This document shows positions 56,587 to 64,000 of a stretch of 64,000 bases of DNA, one piece after another. This DNA comes from Caloramator quimbayensis (GTDB taxonomy: Bacteria; Bacillota; Clostridia; Clostridiales; Caloramatoraceae), in NCBI RefSeq assembly GCF_900167605.1, contig NZ_FUYH01000008.1, positions 62,001-126,000 on the forward strand, written 5' to 3'. A program made the position numbers and the translations under genes. The notes under the pieces are model-generated. The model was not told the origin of the DNA. It saw nothing but the letters and a program-made list of their open reading frames with translations, and did not search any database. The stretch's first letter is position 1. Each line of letters starts with the position of its first letter.

Positions 56587-58170
56587 ATGGATAAATTAAA
56601 ATTTGAAGATTTAGGGTTATCAAAGGAATTGCTAAGAGCTGTTGAGGATATGGGGTTTGAAGAACCATCTCCGATTCAAAGACAGGCGATACCAGTAGTT
56701 TTAGAAGGAAAGGATGTTATAGGTCAGGCTCAGACTGGTACAGGAAAAACTGCTGCCTTTGGTATGCCTGTGCTTGAATTAATAAACAGTGAAAAAGTGC
56801 TTCAGGCAGTTATTTTATGCCCTACAAGAGAGCTTGCAATTCAGGTTGCTGAAGAAATGAAGAAATTAGGAAAATATAAAAAAGGCATTGAAATTCTTCC
56901 AGTTTATGGAGGACAGTCAATCGACAGGCAAATCAAATCTCTTAAAAAAGGAGTACATATAATAGTTGGAACACCAGGAAGGGTTATGGACCATATTAAC
57001 AGGAATACAATAGATTTAAGCAAAATTAAAGTCTTTGTTCTTGATGAAGCCGATGAAATGCTTGATATGGGCTTTAGAGAGGATATAGAATTTATTTTAA
57101 AAAAAGCACCTGTTGAAAGACAAACCCTATTGTTTTCGGCTACAATGCCAAAACCAATACTCGAGCTTACGGAGAAATATCAAAAAAATCCACAGACTGT
57201 TAAAGTTGTTCATAAGGAACTCACAGCCCCAAAGATTGAGCAGTATTATTTTGAAGTAAAAGAGAAAAATAAACTCGACGTACTATCGAGAGTAATCGAT
57301 GTATACAATCCCTATCAATCTCTCGTATTCTGCAACACGAAAAAAAAGGTAGATGAATTGGTTGATGAACTTCAATCGCGAGGGTACGCAGCTGATGGAC
57401 TTCATGGAGATATGAAGCAGTCACAAAGGGATAAGGTTATGGCAAAATTTAGAAAGGGTATAACTGAGATACTTGTGGCAACTGATGTAGCTGCGAGGGG
57501 GATAGATGTTGAAAATATAGATACGGTTTTTAACTACGATATGCCTCAGGATGAAGAATACTACGTTCATAGAATAGGGAGAACAGCAAGGGCAGGCAAA
57601 TCAGGGAGAGCATTTACTTTTGTTGCAGGAAGAGATTTTTATAAATTAAAGGATATTCAAAGGTATACAAAAACTAAAATCATAAGAAAGGATATACCAA
57701 CTATAGGTGATGTTGAGGAAATTAAAAATAATGCTTTGATTGAAAGAATTAAAGCTGTTGTTGAGGAAGGAGGATTAGAGAAATATTCTTCAATAGTTGA
57801 AAAGCTTCTTGATGAAGAATATAGTTCTTTAGATGTCTGTGCAGCGCTTATAAAGATGCTCTCGAAAAAGGACGATAGGGTAGAAAATGCTGATGATGAA
57901 TTTGATTTTGAAAATACAGGCGGTGCACCAGGTATGGCAAGGCTTTTTATAAACATTGGAAGAAGAAATCATATAACTCCAAAAAACATAGTTGGTGCTA
58001 TTGCTGGGGAAACTGGGCTTCCTGGAAAGCTTATAGGAACAATAGATATATATGATAAGTATACCTTTGTAGAGGTACCAAAGGAATATGCAAGTGAAGT
58101 AATAAAAGTAATGAAGGATAATGAGATTAAAGGGAATAAGGTTAATATTGAACCTGCTAATGCAAGATAA
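56587..58170 (+). CDS. DEAD-box RNA helicase with DbpA-type RNA-binding domain
   Basis: A 527-residue helicase. Motifs: AQTGTGKTAAF, PTRELAIQV, GTPGRVMDHI, DEADEMLDMG, SAT, ATDVAARGIDV and HRIGRTARAGKSGRA. A DbpA-like RNA-binding domain fills the end (ARLFINIGRRNHITPKNIVG, followed by GLPGKLIGTIDIYDKYTFVEV). This architecture matches CshA/DeaD-type helicases that act on ribosome assembly and mRNA decay. AAAGGAGAG precedes ATG. Its leader is about 200 bases of AT-rich DNA. Confidence 0.93.
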   Translation: MDKLKFEDLGLSKELLRAVEDMGFEEPSPIQRQAIPVVLEGKDVIGQAQTGTGKTAAFGMPVLELINSEKVLQAVILCPTRELAIQVAEEMKKLGKYKKGIEILPVYGGQSIDRQIKSLKKGVHIIVGTPGRVMDHINRNTIDLSKIKVFVLDEADEMLDMGFREDIEFILKKAPVERQTLLFSATMPKPILELTEKYQKNPQTVKVVHKELTAPKIEQYYFEVKEKNKLDVLSRVIDVYNPYQSLVFCNTKKKVDELVDELQSRGYAADGLHGDMKQSQRDKVMAKFRKGITEILVATDVAARGIDVENIDTVFNYDMPQDEEYYVHRIGRTARAGKSGRAFTFVAGRDFYKLKDIQRYTKTKIIRKDIPTIGDVEEIKNNALIERIKAVVEEGGLEKYSSIVEKLLDEEYSSLDVCAALIKMLSKKDDRVENADDEFDFENTGGAPGMARLFINIGRRNHITPKNIVGAIAGETGLPGKLIGTIDIYDKYTFVEVPKEYASEVIKVMKDNEIKGNKVNIEPANAR

Positions 58171-58171
58171 A

Positions 58172-58197
58172 AAGAAGGATTTCTCCTTCTTTTTTTA
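58172..58197. terminator. Terminator after the helicase gene
   Basis: AAGAAGGA (58172-58179) and TCCTTCTT (58184-58191) followed by T-run. It overlaps the last codons of the convergent cyclophilin gene. Confidence 0.85.
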
Positions 58198-58722
58198 TGG
58201 TCTGTATTTTTCAACTTCACCGTATTCTACCCCAAAGGTTTCAACAGTAACCTTTTTCATTCTTTGATCTTCGTAGGGTTTATCCATATGGTTTCTTTCA
58301 ACGTTTACTATTCTATCTACTTCATCCATTCCTTCTATCACTTTACCAAAAGCTGCATATTGGCCATCGAGATGAGGAGCTGGACTAACCATTATAAAGA
58401 ATTGAGAGCCAGCTGAGTTTGGCATCATAGTTCTTGCCATAGAGATTACTCCTCTATCGTGTTTAAGGTTGTTCTCAAAACCGTTTCGTGAAAATTCACC
58501 TTTAATAGTATATCCAGGTCCTCCAGTTCCATTTCCATCAGGGTCTCCGCCTTGTATCATAAATCCGGGAATAACTCTGTGAAATATGAGACCATCATAA
58601 AAACCCTTATTTATCAGAGAGATAAAATTTTTAACGGTATTTGGAGCAACATCTGGGTAGAGCTCAATTTTAATTTTATTTCCATTTTCCATTTGGATTG
58701 TTACAATTGGATTGTTTGACAT
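58195..58722 (-). CDS. Peptidyl-prolyl cis-trans isomerase (cyclophilin)
   Basis: A 175-residue cyclophilin: IKIELYPDVAPNTVKNFISLINKGFYDGLIFHRVIPGFMIQGGDPDGNGTGGPGY, with Arg in FHRVIPGFMIQGG and the SAGSQFFIMVSPAPHLDGQYAAFGKV block. There is no signal peptide, so it is cytoplasmic. AAAGGAG precedes the ATG. It speeds proline isomerisation in folding. Confidence 0.95.
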   Translation of the reverse strand: MSNNPIVTIQMENGNKIKIELYPDVAPNTVKNFISLINKGFYDGLIFHRVIPGFMIQGGDPDGNGTGGPGYTIKGEFSRNGFENNLKHDRGVISMARTMMPNSAGSQFFIMVSPAPHLDGQYAAFGKVIEGMDEVDRIVNVERNHMDKPYEDQRMKKVTVETFGVEYGEVEKYRP

Positions 58723-58920
58723 CTTAATACTCCTTTCATAGTTGATACATTGATTATTATACCAAAAATTTCAATATACATACAAATAGTATGATTTTCA
58801 ATTTGCTTTGCTAATTGAAAGTGATAAAAACTGGCCTCTAATTTTAAAATTATCACTAACTGTCCAAAGAATATTGCCCAGCTTTAAATAATAATTTAGA
58901 ATGATAGTGGAGGTGAATAT

Positions 58921-60633
58921 ATGCTAAAAAGATTTATAAGCTATTATAAGCCGCATATATGGCTGTTTATTCTTGATATGGTATGTGCGGTTTTGATTTC
59001 AGCGACAGACCTTATTTATCCGATGATAACAAGAAAACTTATAAACAATATTATACCATCAAAAAATATTTCTCTTATTTTTCAAATAGGAATTTTGCTG
59101 CTTATATTATATATTTTAAGAATGTTATTTGAATACATAGTGGGATATTATGGACATGTTTTAGGAGTAAGAATGGAATATGATATGAGAAAAGAAATGT
59201 TCACTCATATTCAGTCTCTTCCTATAAGCTATTTTGATAATACAAAAACTGGGCAGATAATGTCGAGGATAGTCAATGATTTGAATGAAATATCAGAGCT
59301 TGCCCATCACGGCCCTGAGGATATTTTTATATCAACTCTTATGATTGTGGGTTCATTCTTTTTACTCTTAAATATAAATATTAAGCTGACCATTATTGTA
59401 TTTACAATAATACCTTTTATGGTTTATTTTACTGTAGTTTATAATTCCAAAATGAGAAAAAATTTTAGAAGAATAAGGGAAAGCCTTGCAGATGTTAACA
59501 GCAGATTAGAAGATTCTTTATCCGGAATTAGAGTTGTGAAATCCTTTACCAACGAAGAATATGAAATAGATAAATTCGATGAAAACAATAATGAATTTAA
59601 GTGCCTAAGAACCAAATCAGTTAAATATATAGGCATTCTTCATGGGGGAATCAACTTTTTTTCAAACATTTCAACGCTTTTGGCTCTTATTGCAGGAGGG
59701 TATTTTGTTGCAAAGGGAGAAATAAGCGTTGGTGATCTTGTTGCGTATCTTATATATATAGGCCAATTTTTACAGCCGGTTAAAAGAATAGCACAGTTTG
59801 TAGAACAGTATCAAAGAGGCATGGCAGGCTTTAAGAGATTTTATGAGATTATGAACATTAAGCCGGATATATTCGATAAAGAAAACGCAGTTGAAATTGA
59901 AAATGTTTCAGGAAAAGTTGAGTTTAAAAATGTAAGCTTTAGCTATAACGATAAAACGACTGTACTTAAAAATATTAATTTAACTGTGATGGAAGGGGAG
60001 TGTATTGCTGTTGTCGGCCCCTCTGGTGCAGGAAAAACTACTCTTTGCAGCCTTATACCGAGGTTTTATGATGTTGACAGCGGAAATATTTATGTTGATG
60101 GCATTGATATTAAGGATATTAGGATAAAATCCCTGAGGCAGAATATAGGTGTAGTTCAGCAGGATGTATTTTTATTTGCTGGAACTATTCGGGACAATAT
60201 TTTATATGGAAGGCTTGATGCTACTGAGGAAGAAGTAATAAGGGCTGCTAAGGCAGCTAATGCACATGAATTTATAATGGAGCTTGAGGATGGGTACGAT
60301 ACATATATCGGGGAAAGAGGTGTTAAACTCTCTGGAGGCCAAAAGCAGAGAATTTCTATTGCAAGAATGTTTTTAAAAAATCCTCCAATTTTAATTCTCG
60401 ATGAAGCAACATCTTCCCTGGATAATCAAAGCGAACTTATAATTCAAAAATCAATAGAAGAACTTTCCAAAGGACGTACTACTTTTATTATCGCTCATAG
60501 GCTTGCAACTATTAAAAATGCAAAGAGAATAATAGTATTAACAGAGAATGGAATCGAGGAAGAGGGAACTCACAGGGAGCTTATGAACAAAAAAGGCATC
60601 TATTATGAATTATATAAAACTCAATTTGAATAA
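58921..60633 (+). CDS. ABC exporter, fused membrane and ATPase domains
   Basis: A 570-residue half-transporter that works as a dimer. Six helices fill residues 1-310 (intracellular loop SLPISYFDNTKTGQIMSRIVNDLNEISEL). The ATPase has GPSGAGKTT, LSGGQKQRISIARM, ILDEATSSLD and IAHRLATI. The pattern matches MsbA/LmrA/Sav1866-type multidrug or lipid exporters; substrate cannot be told. GGAGGTGAATAT precedes the ATG. It stands alone. Confidence 0.92.
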   Translation: MLKRFISYYKPHIWLFILDMVCAVLISATDLIYPMITRKLINNIIPSKNISLIFQIGILLLILYILRMLFEYIVGYYGHVLGVRMEYDMRKEMFTHIQSLPISYFDNTKTGQIMSRIVNDLNEISELAHHGPEDIFISTLMIVGSFFLLLNINIKLTIIVFTIIPFMVYFTVVYNSKMRKNFRRIRESLADVNSRLEDSLSGIRVVKSFTNEEYEIDKFDENNNEFKCLRTKSVKYIGILHGGINFFSNISTLLALIAGGYFVAKGEISVGDLVAYLIYIGQFLQPVKRIAQFVEQYQRGMAGFKRFYEIMNIKPDIFDKENAVEIENVSGKVEFKNVSFSYNDKTTVLKNINLTVMEGECIAVVGPSGAGKTTLCSLIPRFYDVDSGNIYVDGIDIKDIRIKSLRQNIGVVQQDVFLFAGTIRDNILYGRLDATEEEVIRAAKAANAHEFIMELEDGYDTYIGERGVKLSGGQKQRISIARMFLKNPPILILDEATSSLDNQSELIIQKSIEELSKGRTTFIIAHRLATIKNAKRIIVLTENGIEEEGTHRELMNKKGIYYELYKTQFE

Positions 60634-60644
60634 ATTTTAGTAGT

Positions 60645-60680
60645 AATAATTAGGCTGAGAATATTCTCAGCCTAATTATT
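60645..60680. terminator. 36-bp perfect palindrome after the ABC exporter
   Basis: AATAATTAGGCTGAGAAT (60645-60662) is the exact reverse complement of ATTCTCAGCCTAATTATT (60663-60680). It lies 11 bases after the stop. The tail is A/T but not T-rich, so it is an end structure or protein site. Confidence 0.6.
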
Positions 60681-60819
60681 ATGATTAATAAAACTTATAA
60701 TATGATAGAAAAATCAAATGAATATTTAAACAATTATATAAATTATGAATTATAAATTATCATTGAAAAACTATATAATTTAATTGTGAATAATTTATTA
60801 ATTTAAGGAGGTAAAAAAT

Positions 60820-61920
60820 ATGGGAGACAAAAAGTGGATTATACTTAATGGAATCGTAGTAGGTCTTATTGCTGTTATGCTTGTTTACTTTGGCAACCCT
60901 GTTAACATGGGACTTTGTATCGTATGCTTTATCAGGGATATTGCTGGAGGAGTGGGGCTACATAGGGCTGAGGTAGTTCAATATGTAAGACCAGAAATCA
61001 TTGGAATCGTTCTTGGAGCATTTTTAATGGCCCTTGGCAAGAAAGAGTACAGCGCAAGGGGAGGTTCATCGCCTTTTACAAGATTTGTTCTCGGATTTAT
61101 TGTTATAATCGGTGCATTAATGTTTTTAGGATGTCCTCTTAGAATGGTTTTAAGGCTTGCAGGAGGAGATTTAAATGCTTTCTTTGGATTGATTGGATTT
61201 GCTGCTGGTATAGGCCTTGGAATTGTCTTTTTAAACAAAGGATTTACTTTAAAGAGAACATATACAATGAACAAATATGAAGGATATCTTTTGCCTGCAA
61301 TTAATGTAATACTATTAATACTCCTTATTGCAGGAACTGCAACAGGAATTTTATTCTTCAGCAAGACTGGTCCTGGTTCACAGCATGCACCAATTATAAT
61401 AGCTTTAATAGCAGGTCTTATAGTTGGAGGATTTGCACAAAGGACAAGACTTTGTATGGTTGGAGGAATAAGAGATCTTATAATGTTCAAAGATTCTTAT
61501 CTTATCTCTGGATTTATAGCTATTTTTGCAACAGCACTTATTGGAAATTTAGCATTAGGTTATTTTAAATTAGGATTTGCAGGTCAATCTGTAGCACATA
61601 CAGATGGACTTTGGAACTTCCTTGGAATGGCGCTTGCTGGATTTGCTTCAGTTCTTCTTGGAGGATGTCCTCTAAGACAGCTTATTCTTTCAGGCGAAGG
61701 GAATATAGACTCAGTAGTTACAGTAATGGGAATGATAGTTGGTGCAGCTTTTGCCCACAATTTCAAGCTTGCTGCTTCAGCTAAGGGACCTACACCCTAC
61801 GGTAAAATTGCTGTTATTCTTGGATTTATAGTTGTATTTGCAATTGCATATTTAAATATTGACAAGTCAGTTAATATTAAAGTGAAGGGAGATGCTAAAA
61901 TTGAAGCTTCTGGAAATTGA
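60820..61920 (+). CDS. yedE: YeeE/YedE family transporter (selenium-associated YedE)
   Basis: A 366-residue membrane protein with about ten helices and two copies of the conserved GCPLR motif (FLGCPLRMVLRLAGGDLNAF and LLGGCPLRQLILSGEG). This is the YedE branch of the YeeE/YedE family, thought to move sulfur or selenium species. A TusA-type gene and a DUF3343 gene follow at once, a set known from genomes with selenium metabolism. AAGGAGG precedes the ATG. Transported species not proven. Confidence 0.85.
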   Translation: MGDKKWIILNGIVVGLIAVMLVYFGNPVNMGLCIVCFIRDIAGGVGLHRAEVVQYVRPEIIGIVLGAFLMALGKKEYSARGGSSPFTRFVLGFIVIIGALMFLGCPLRMVLRLAGGDLNAFFGLIGFAAGIGLGIVFLNKGFTLKRTYTMNKYEGYLLPAINVILLILLIAGTATGILFFSKTGPGSQHAPIIIALIAGLIVGGFAQRTRLCMVGGIRDLIMFKDSYLISGFIAIFATALIGNLALGYFKLGFAGQSVAHTDGLWNFLGMALAGFASVLLGGCPLRQLILSGEGNIDSVVTVMGMIVGAAFAHNFKLAASAKGPTPYGKIAVILGFIVVFAIAYLNIDKSVNIKVKGDAKIEASGN

Positions 61921-62113
61921 TGCAAGAGGAAGATCATGTCCTGAACCAGTATTACTTACTAAAAAGGGAGTTGAAAGTAATCCTTCAGGTGTAAAAGTTA
62001 TGGTAGACAATATAACTGCGAGGGAAAATGTTAAAAGATTTGGTAAAAATGCAGGCTATAAAGTTGAAGTTGAAGAAAAAGATGGAGAATATATTTTAAT
62101 TTTAAGCAAGTAG
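61901..62113 (+). CDS. TusA/SirA-like sulfur carrier
   Basis: A 70-residue TusA-fold protein. RGRSCPEPVLLTKKGVE carries the CPxP motif, whose Cys bears persulfide or selenide. I start at TTG 61901 because GGGAG precedes it at nine bases; the ATG at 61892 touches that site. It overlaps the end of yedE by 20 bases, so YedE and this protein are probably coupled as importer and acceptor. Confidence 0.85.
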   Translation: MKLLEIDARGRSCPEPVLLTKKGVESNPSGVKVMVDNITARENVKRFGKNAGYKVEVEEKDGEYILILSK

Positions 62114-62122
62114 GTAGTTAAA

Positions 62123-62362
62123 ATGGAGTATATTGCAACTTTTTTTACACAGTCAGGTGCAATCAAATATCAAAGATATTTGGTAAGCAAAAATATTTCT
62201 GCGCAGATAATGCCTGTCCCAAGAAAATTCAGCTCAAGCTGCGGCATAAGCGTAAAATTTACTATGGATGATGATGTTTTAAAGTATATAAGCGATGATA
62301 TTGATAAGATATATGAGATGAGTTCAAGCGAAGGGAAACTTATATACAGAGCTGAAATATAA
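62123..62362 (+). CDS. DUF3343 domain-containing protein
   Basis: A 79-residue protein: YIATFFTQSGAIKYQRYLVSKNISAQIMPVPRKFSSSCGISVKF. The SSSCGISV block, with the conserved Cys, is typical of DUF3343, a putative Se/S-transfer partner that often follows YedE/YedF-type genes. No biochemistry can be read from the sequence. It is nine bases after the TusA-like gene. Confidence 0.8.
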   Translation: MEYIATFFTQSGAIKYQRYLVSKNISAQIMPVPRKFSSSCGISVKFTMDDDVLKYISDDIDKIYEMSSSEGKLIYRAEI

Positions 62363-62406
62363 AGGCAAATTAAACCAAAATAATCTATTTAAACTATAAA
62401 TAAAGA

Positions 62407-62435
62407 TTGACAACATAGTTTTTGAATATTATGAT
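62407..62435 (+). promoter_or_regulatory. Promoter of the glycine riboswitch-gcv operon
   Basis: TTGACA (62407-62412), 17 bases, TATGAT (62430-62435), followed by the riboswitch within about 20 bases. Confidence 0.85.
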
Positions 62436-62459
62436 AATTATAAGTAATTGAATAAATCA

Positions 62460-62635
62460 GATGAGGTTAGCGGGAGATATCGTTTTGATAGCCGAAGAAG
62501 CAATAAAAAATGCCGATTTTTTAGAAACTTTCAGGCAAAAGTACCGTTAACTGATGAAACTCTGGAAAGGCCGCTAAGTCGGAACCGAAGGAGAAAGGCT
62601 TTTTGCCAAAACTTTCAGGTAAAAATACAGAGGTT
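62460..62635 (+). ncRNA. Tandem glycine riboswitch
   Basis: Two consecutive glycine aptamers. The first includes AGCGGGAGAT, GCCGAAGAAGCAA and AAACTTTCAGGCAAAAG; the second has AACTCTGGAAAGGCC, ACCGAAGGAGAAAGG and AAACTTTCAGGTAAAA, ending ACAGAG. CCGAAG and CTTTCAGG(C/T) repeated in both copies are the class hallmarks. It sits directly before gcvT, as in many firmicutes. Its frame-like ORF is not a gene. Confidence 0.95.
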
Positions 62636-62677
62636 ATGAAGGCGCATAATATAATTATGCCTTCATAACCTCTTTTT
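62630..62677 (+). terminator. Riboswitch-controlled terminator
   Basis: GAGGTTATGAAGGC (62630-62643) pairs with GCCTTCATAACCTC (62659-62672), then TTTTT. The first three bases also belong to the P1 stem of the second aptamer (CTCTG 62560-62564 with CAGAG 62628-62632). Glycine binding should therefore weaken the terminator, an ON switch. Confidence 0.92.
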
Positions 62678-62697
62678 ATATTTTAAGGGGGGATTAT

Positions 62698-63804
62698 ATG
62701 GAAAATGTAAAAAAAACAATACTTTATGATGCTCATATTAAACAGAATGCAAAAATGATTGAATTTGCTGGGTGGATGATGCCGGTTGAGTATGAAGGAT
62801 TAACAATTGAACATGATGCTGTAAGAAATAATGCAGGGCTGTTTGATGTTTCTCATATGGGAGAGGTAGAGGTTACAGGTCCTGATGCCCTTAATTATGT
62901 TCAAAGATTAATTACAAATGATGCCGAAAAACTTGAAGATAATCAGGTACTATATTCCCTTATGTGCTATTCTGACGGAGGAATTGTAGACGATCTTTTA
63001 GTTTATAGATTTAATAAAGAAAAGTTTTTGCTGGTTATAAATGCAGCTAATATTGAGAAGGATTATGACTGGATGCTTTTAAATAAAGGAGATTTTGATG
63101 TTTGCATAAATAATATATCAAGTGAAATTTCTGAGGTGGCTCTTCAGGGCCCAAAAGCTCAGGAAATACTTCAAAGGCTTACAAATTATAATTTGGATGA
63201 AATAAAATTCTTCTATTTTGCTGAAGATATTGAAATATGCAAAGTTAAGTGTATTGTTTCAAGAACTGGATATACAGGAGAGGATGGATTTGAAATATAC
63301 ACTTCAAATGAAAATATAGAAAAAATCTATAATTGTATTTTAGATGAAGGGAAAGCTTTTGGATTGAAGGCCGCAGGTCTTGGCTGCAGAGATACTTTAA
63401 GATTTGAAGCATGCCTTCCATTGTATGGCAACGAAATATCAAGAGATATTACTCCTCTTGAAGCAGGTCTTGGATATTTTGTTAAGTTGGATAAAAAGGA
63501 TTTTATAGGGAAAGAAGCACTTGTAAAGCAAAAGAGCGAAGGACTAAAAAGAAAATTAGTAGGATTTGAAATGATTGATAAAGGCATACCAAGGCACGGA
63601 TATGATGTTTTAATAGATGATAGAAAAATAGGGTTTGTAACTACTGGATATTTATCTCCTACTTTGAAAAAATGCATAGGACTTGCGATGGTAGATATAG
63701 ATTATTCTAATATTGGATGCGAATTTAATGTAGCTATAAGAAATAAAACTTCGAGAGCTAAAGTTATAAGTAAAAAATTCTATGAAAAAAAATATAAAAA
63801 ATAA
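62698..63804 (+). CDS. gcvT: Glycine cleavage system T protein (aminomethyltransferase)
   Basis: The tetrahydrofolate-dependent part of glycine cleavage, 368 residues. Motifs: FAGWMMPVEYEGLTIEHDAVR, GLFDVSHMGEVEVTG, LQGPKAQEIL, SRTGYTGEDGFEIY and AAGLGCRDTLRFEACLPLYGNE. AAGGGGGG precedes the ATG. gcvH follows after 16 bases, and the glycine riboswitch controls both. Confidence 0.97.
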   Translation: MENVKKTILYDAHIKQNAKMIEFAGWMMPVEYEGLTIEHDAVRNNAGLFDVSHMGEVEVTGPDALNYVQRLITNDAEKLEDNQVLYSLMCYSDGGIVDDLLVYRFNKEKFLLVINAANIEKDYDWMLLNKGDFDVCINNISSEISEVALQGPKAQEILQRLTNYNLDEIKFFYFAEDIEICKVKCIVSRTGYTGEDGFEIYTSNENIEKIYNCILDEGKAFGLKAAGLGCRDTLRFEACLPLYGNEISRDITPLEAGLGYFVKLDKKDFIGKEALVKQKSEGLKRKLVGFEMIDKGIPRHGYDVLIDDRKIGFVTTGYLSPTLKKCIGLAMVDIDYSNIGCEFNVAIRNKTSRAKVISKKFYEKKYKK

Positions 63805-63820
63805 ATTGGAGGTATGAAAA

Positions 63821-64000
63821 ATGAGAGTATTAAAGGAACTTTTATATTCAAAGGATCATGAATGGGTAAAGGTTGAAGATGGTAAGGCATATATCGGAAT
63901 TACTGATTTTGCACAAAAATCCCTTGGAAATATTGTTTATGTTGAGCTTCCTGAAGCTGAAACAGAACTTTCAAAGGGTGATGCCTTTGGAGTAATAGAA
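63821..64000 (+). CDS. gcvH: Glycine cleavage system H protein (partial, runs off window)
   Basis: The first 60 residues of the lipoyl carrier: [41 protein letters not shown]. The lipoylated Lys falls beyond the right edge. GGAGGT lies about seven bases before the ATG. Same operon as gcvT. Confidence 0.95.
   Translation, partial: MRVLKELLYSKDHEWVKVEDGKAYIGITDFAQKSLGNIVYVELPEAETELSKGDAFGVIE

Noticed and set aside
62448-62639. 63-codon frame before gcvT
   Set aside because: It lies entirely within the tandem glycine riboswitch; basic, Arg-rich translation reflects RNA structure.
1-64000. CRISPR arrays, rRNA, tRNA or intact transposase genes
   Set aside because: None was seen on reading either strand; repeats found are the 480-bp duplication, short operators and the 27-bp inverted pair.

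Overview
The window is AT-rich DNA with mostly Clostridia-type gene content. Strong G-rich ribosome binding sites, TTG/GTG starts, many lipoproteins, a GerS-like spore-germination lipoprotein next to alr, a PPi-type phosphofructokinase, and the acpS-...-alr-ndoAI-ndoA and ftsEX-ctp-minJ orders all point to a low-GC, Gram-positive, anaerobic, spore-forming firmicute. The starch genes, PPi-PFK and electron-transfer genes would suit a fermentative, possibly thermophilic genus such as Caloramator or a relative, but that placement is inference.

Layout: 1-1.8 kb holds the tail of an unknown gene, YtxH and DUF948 envelope proteins and an orphan. 1.8-11.1 kb is the most notable region, a compact locus resembling flavin-based extracellular electron transfer (EET). 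A divergent pair encodes Gx-transporter/EetB-like and NusG-II/EetA-like proteins. Facing it is a likely operon apbE-ubiD-ubiA-ubiX-ABC transporter, followed by a wall-binding protein with two FMN-binding repeats. 11.2-18 kb carries an ABC-F ATPase, the fruR-fruK-fruA fructose PTS operon and an anion/Na+ permease. A 27-bp inverted repeat with 24/27 identity lies upstream of fruR and of the permease gene. 18-27.4 kb has a zinc-ribbon membrane protein, trmB, a Cd/Zn/Pb P-type ATPase with an ArsR/CadC-type operator, a giant 2-hydroxyacyl-CoA dehydratase activase-like protein and a DUF6514 protein.

27.4-32 kb is acpS-nnr-gerS-like-alr-ndoAI-ndoA. 32.2-41.8 kb is a starch/maltodextrin cluster: a LacI regulator with twin operators, an SBP plus two permeases without an ATPase, a cytoplasmic GH13 enzyme, a secreted amylase interrupted by an in-frame TGA, and a convergent pullulanase. 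41.9-46.4 kb is arginine synthesis, argDB divergent from argCJ. 46.5-49.7 kb holds PPi-PFK and a split transketolase. 49.9-56.4 kb has a YitT protein, ftsE-ftsX-M23 peptidase, ctp protease and a MinJ-like PDZ protein. 56.5-60.7 kb holds a DEAD-box helicase, cyclophilin and an ABC exporter. 60.8-64 kb has a YedE-TusA-DUF3343 selenium-associated trio and then a tandem glycine riboswitch controlling gcvT-gcvH, the latter cut by the window end.

No tRNA, rRNA, CRISPR array or intact mobile element was recognised. The most promising system is the 1.8-11.1 kb locus, which links protein flavinylation, quinone-ring prenylation/decarboxylation, an importer and a peptidoglycan-attached flavoprotein.
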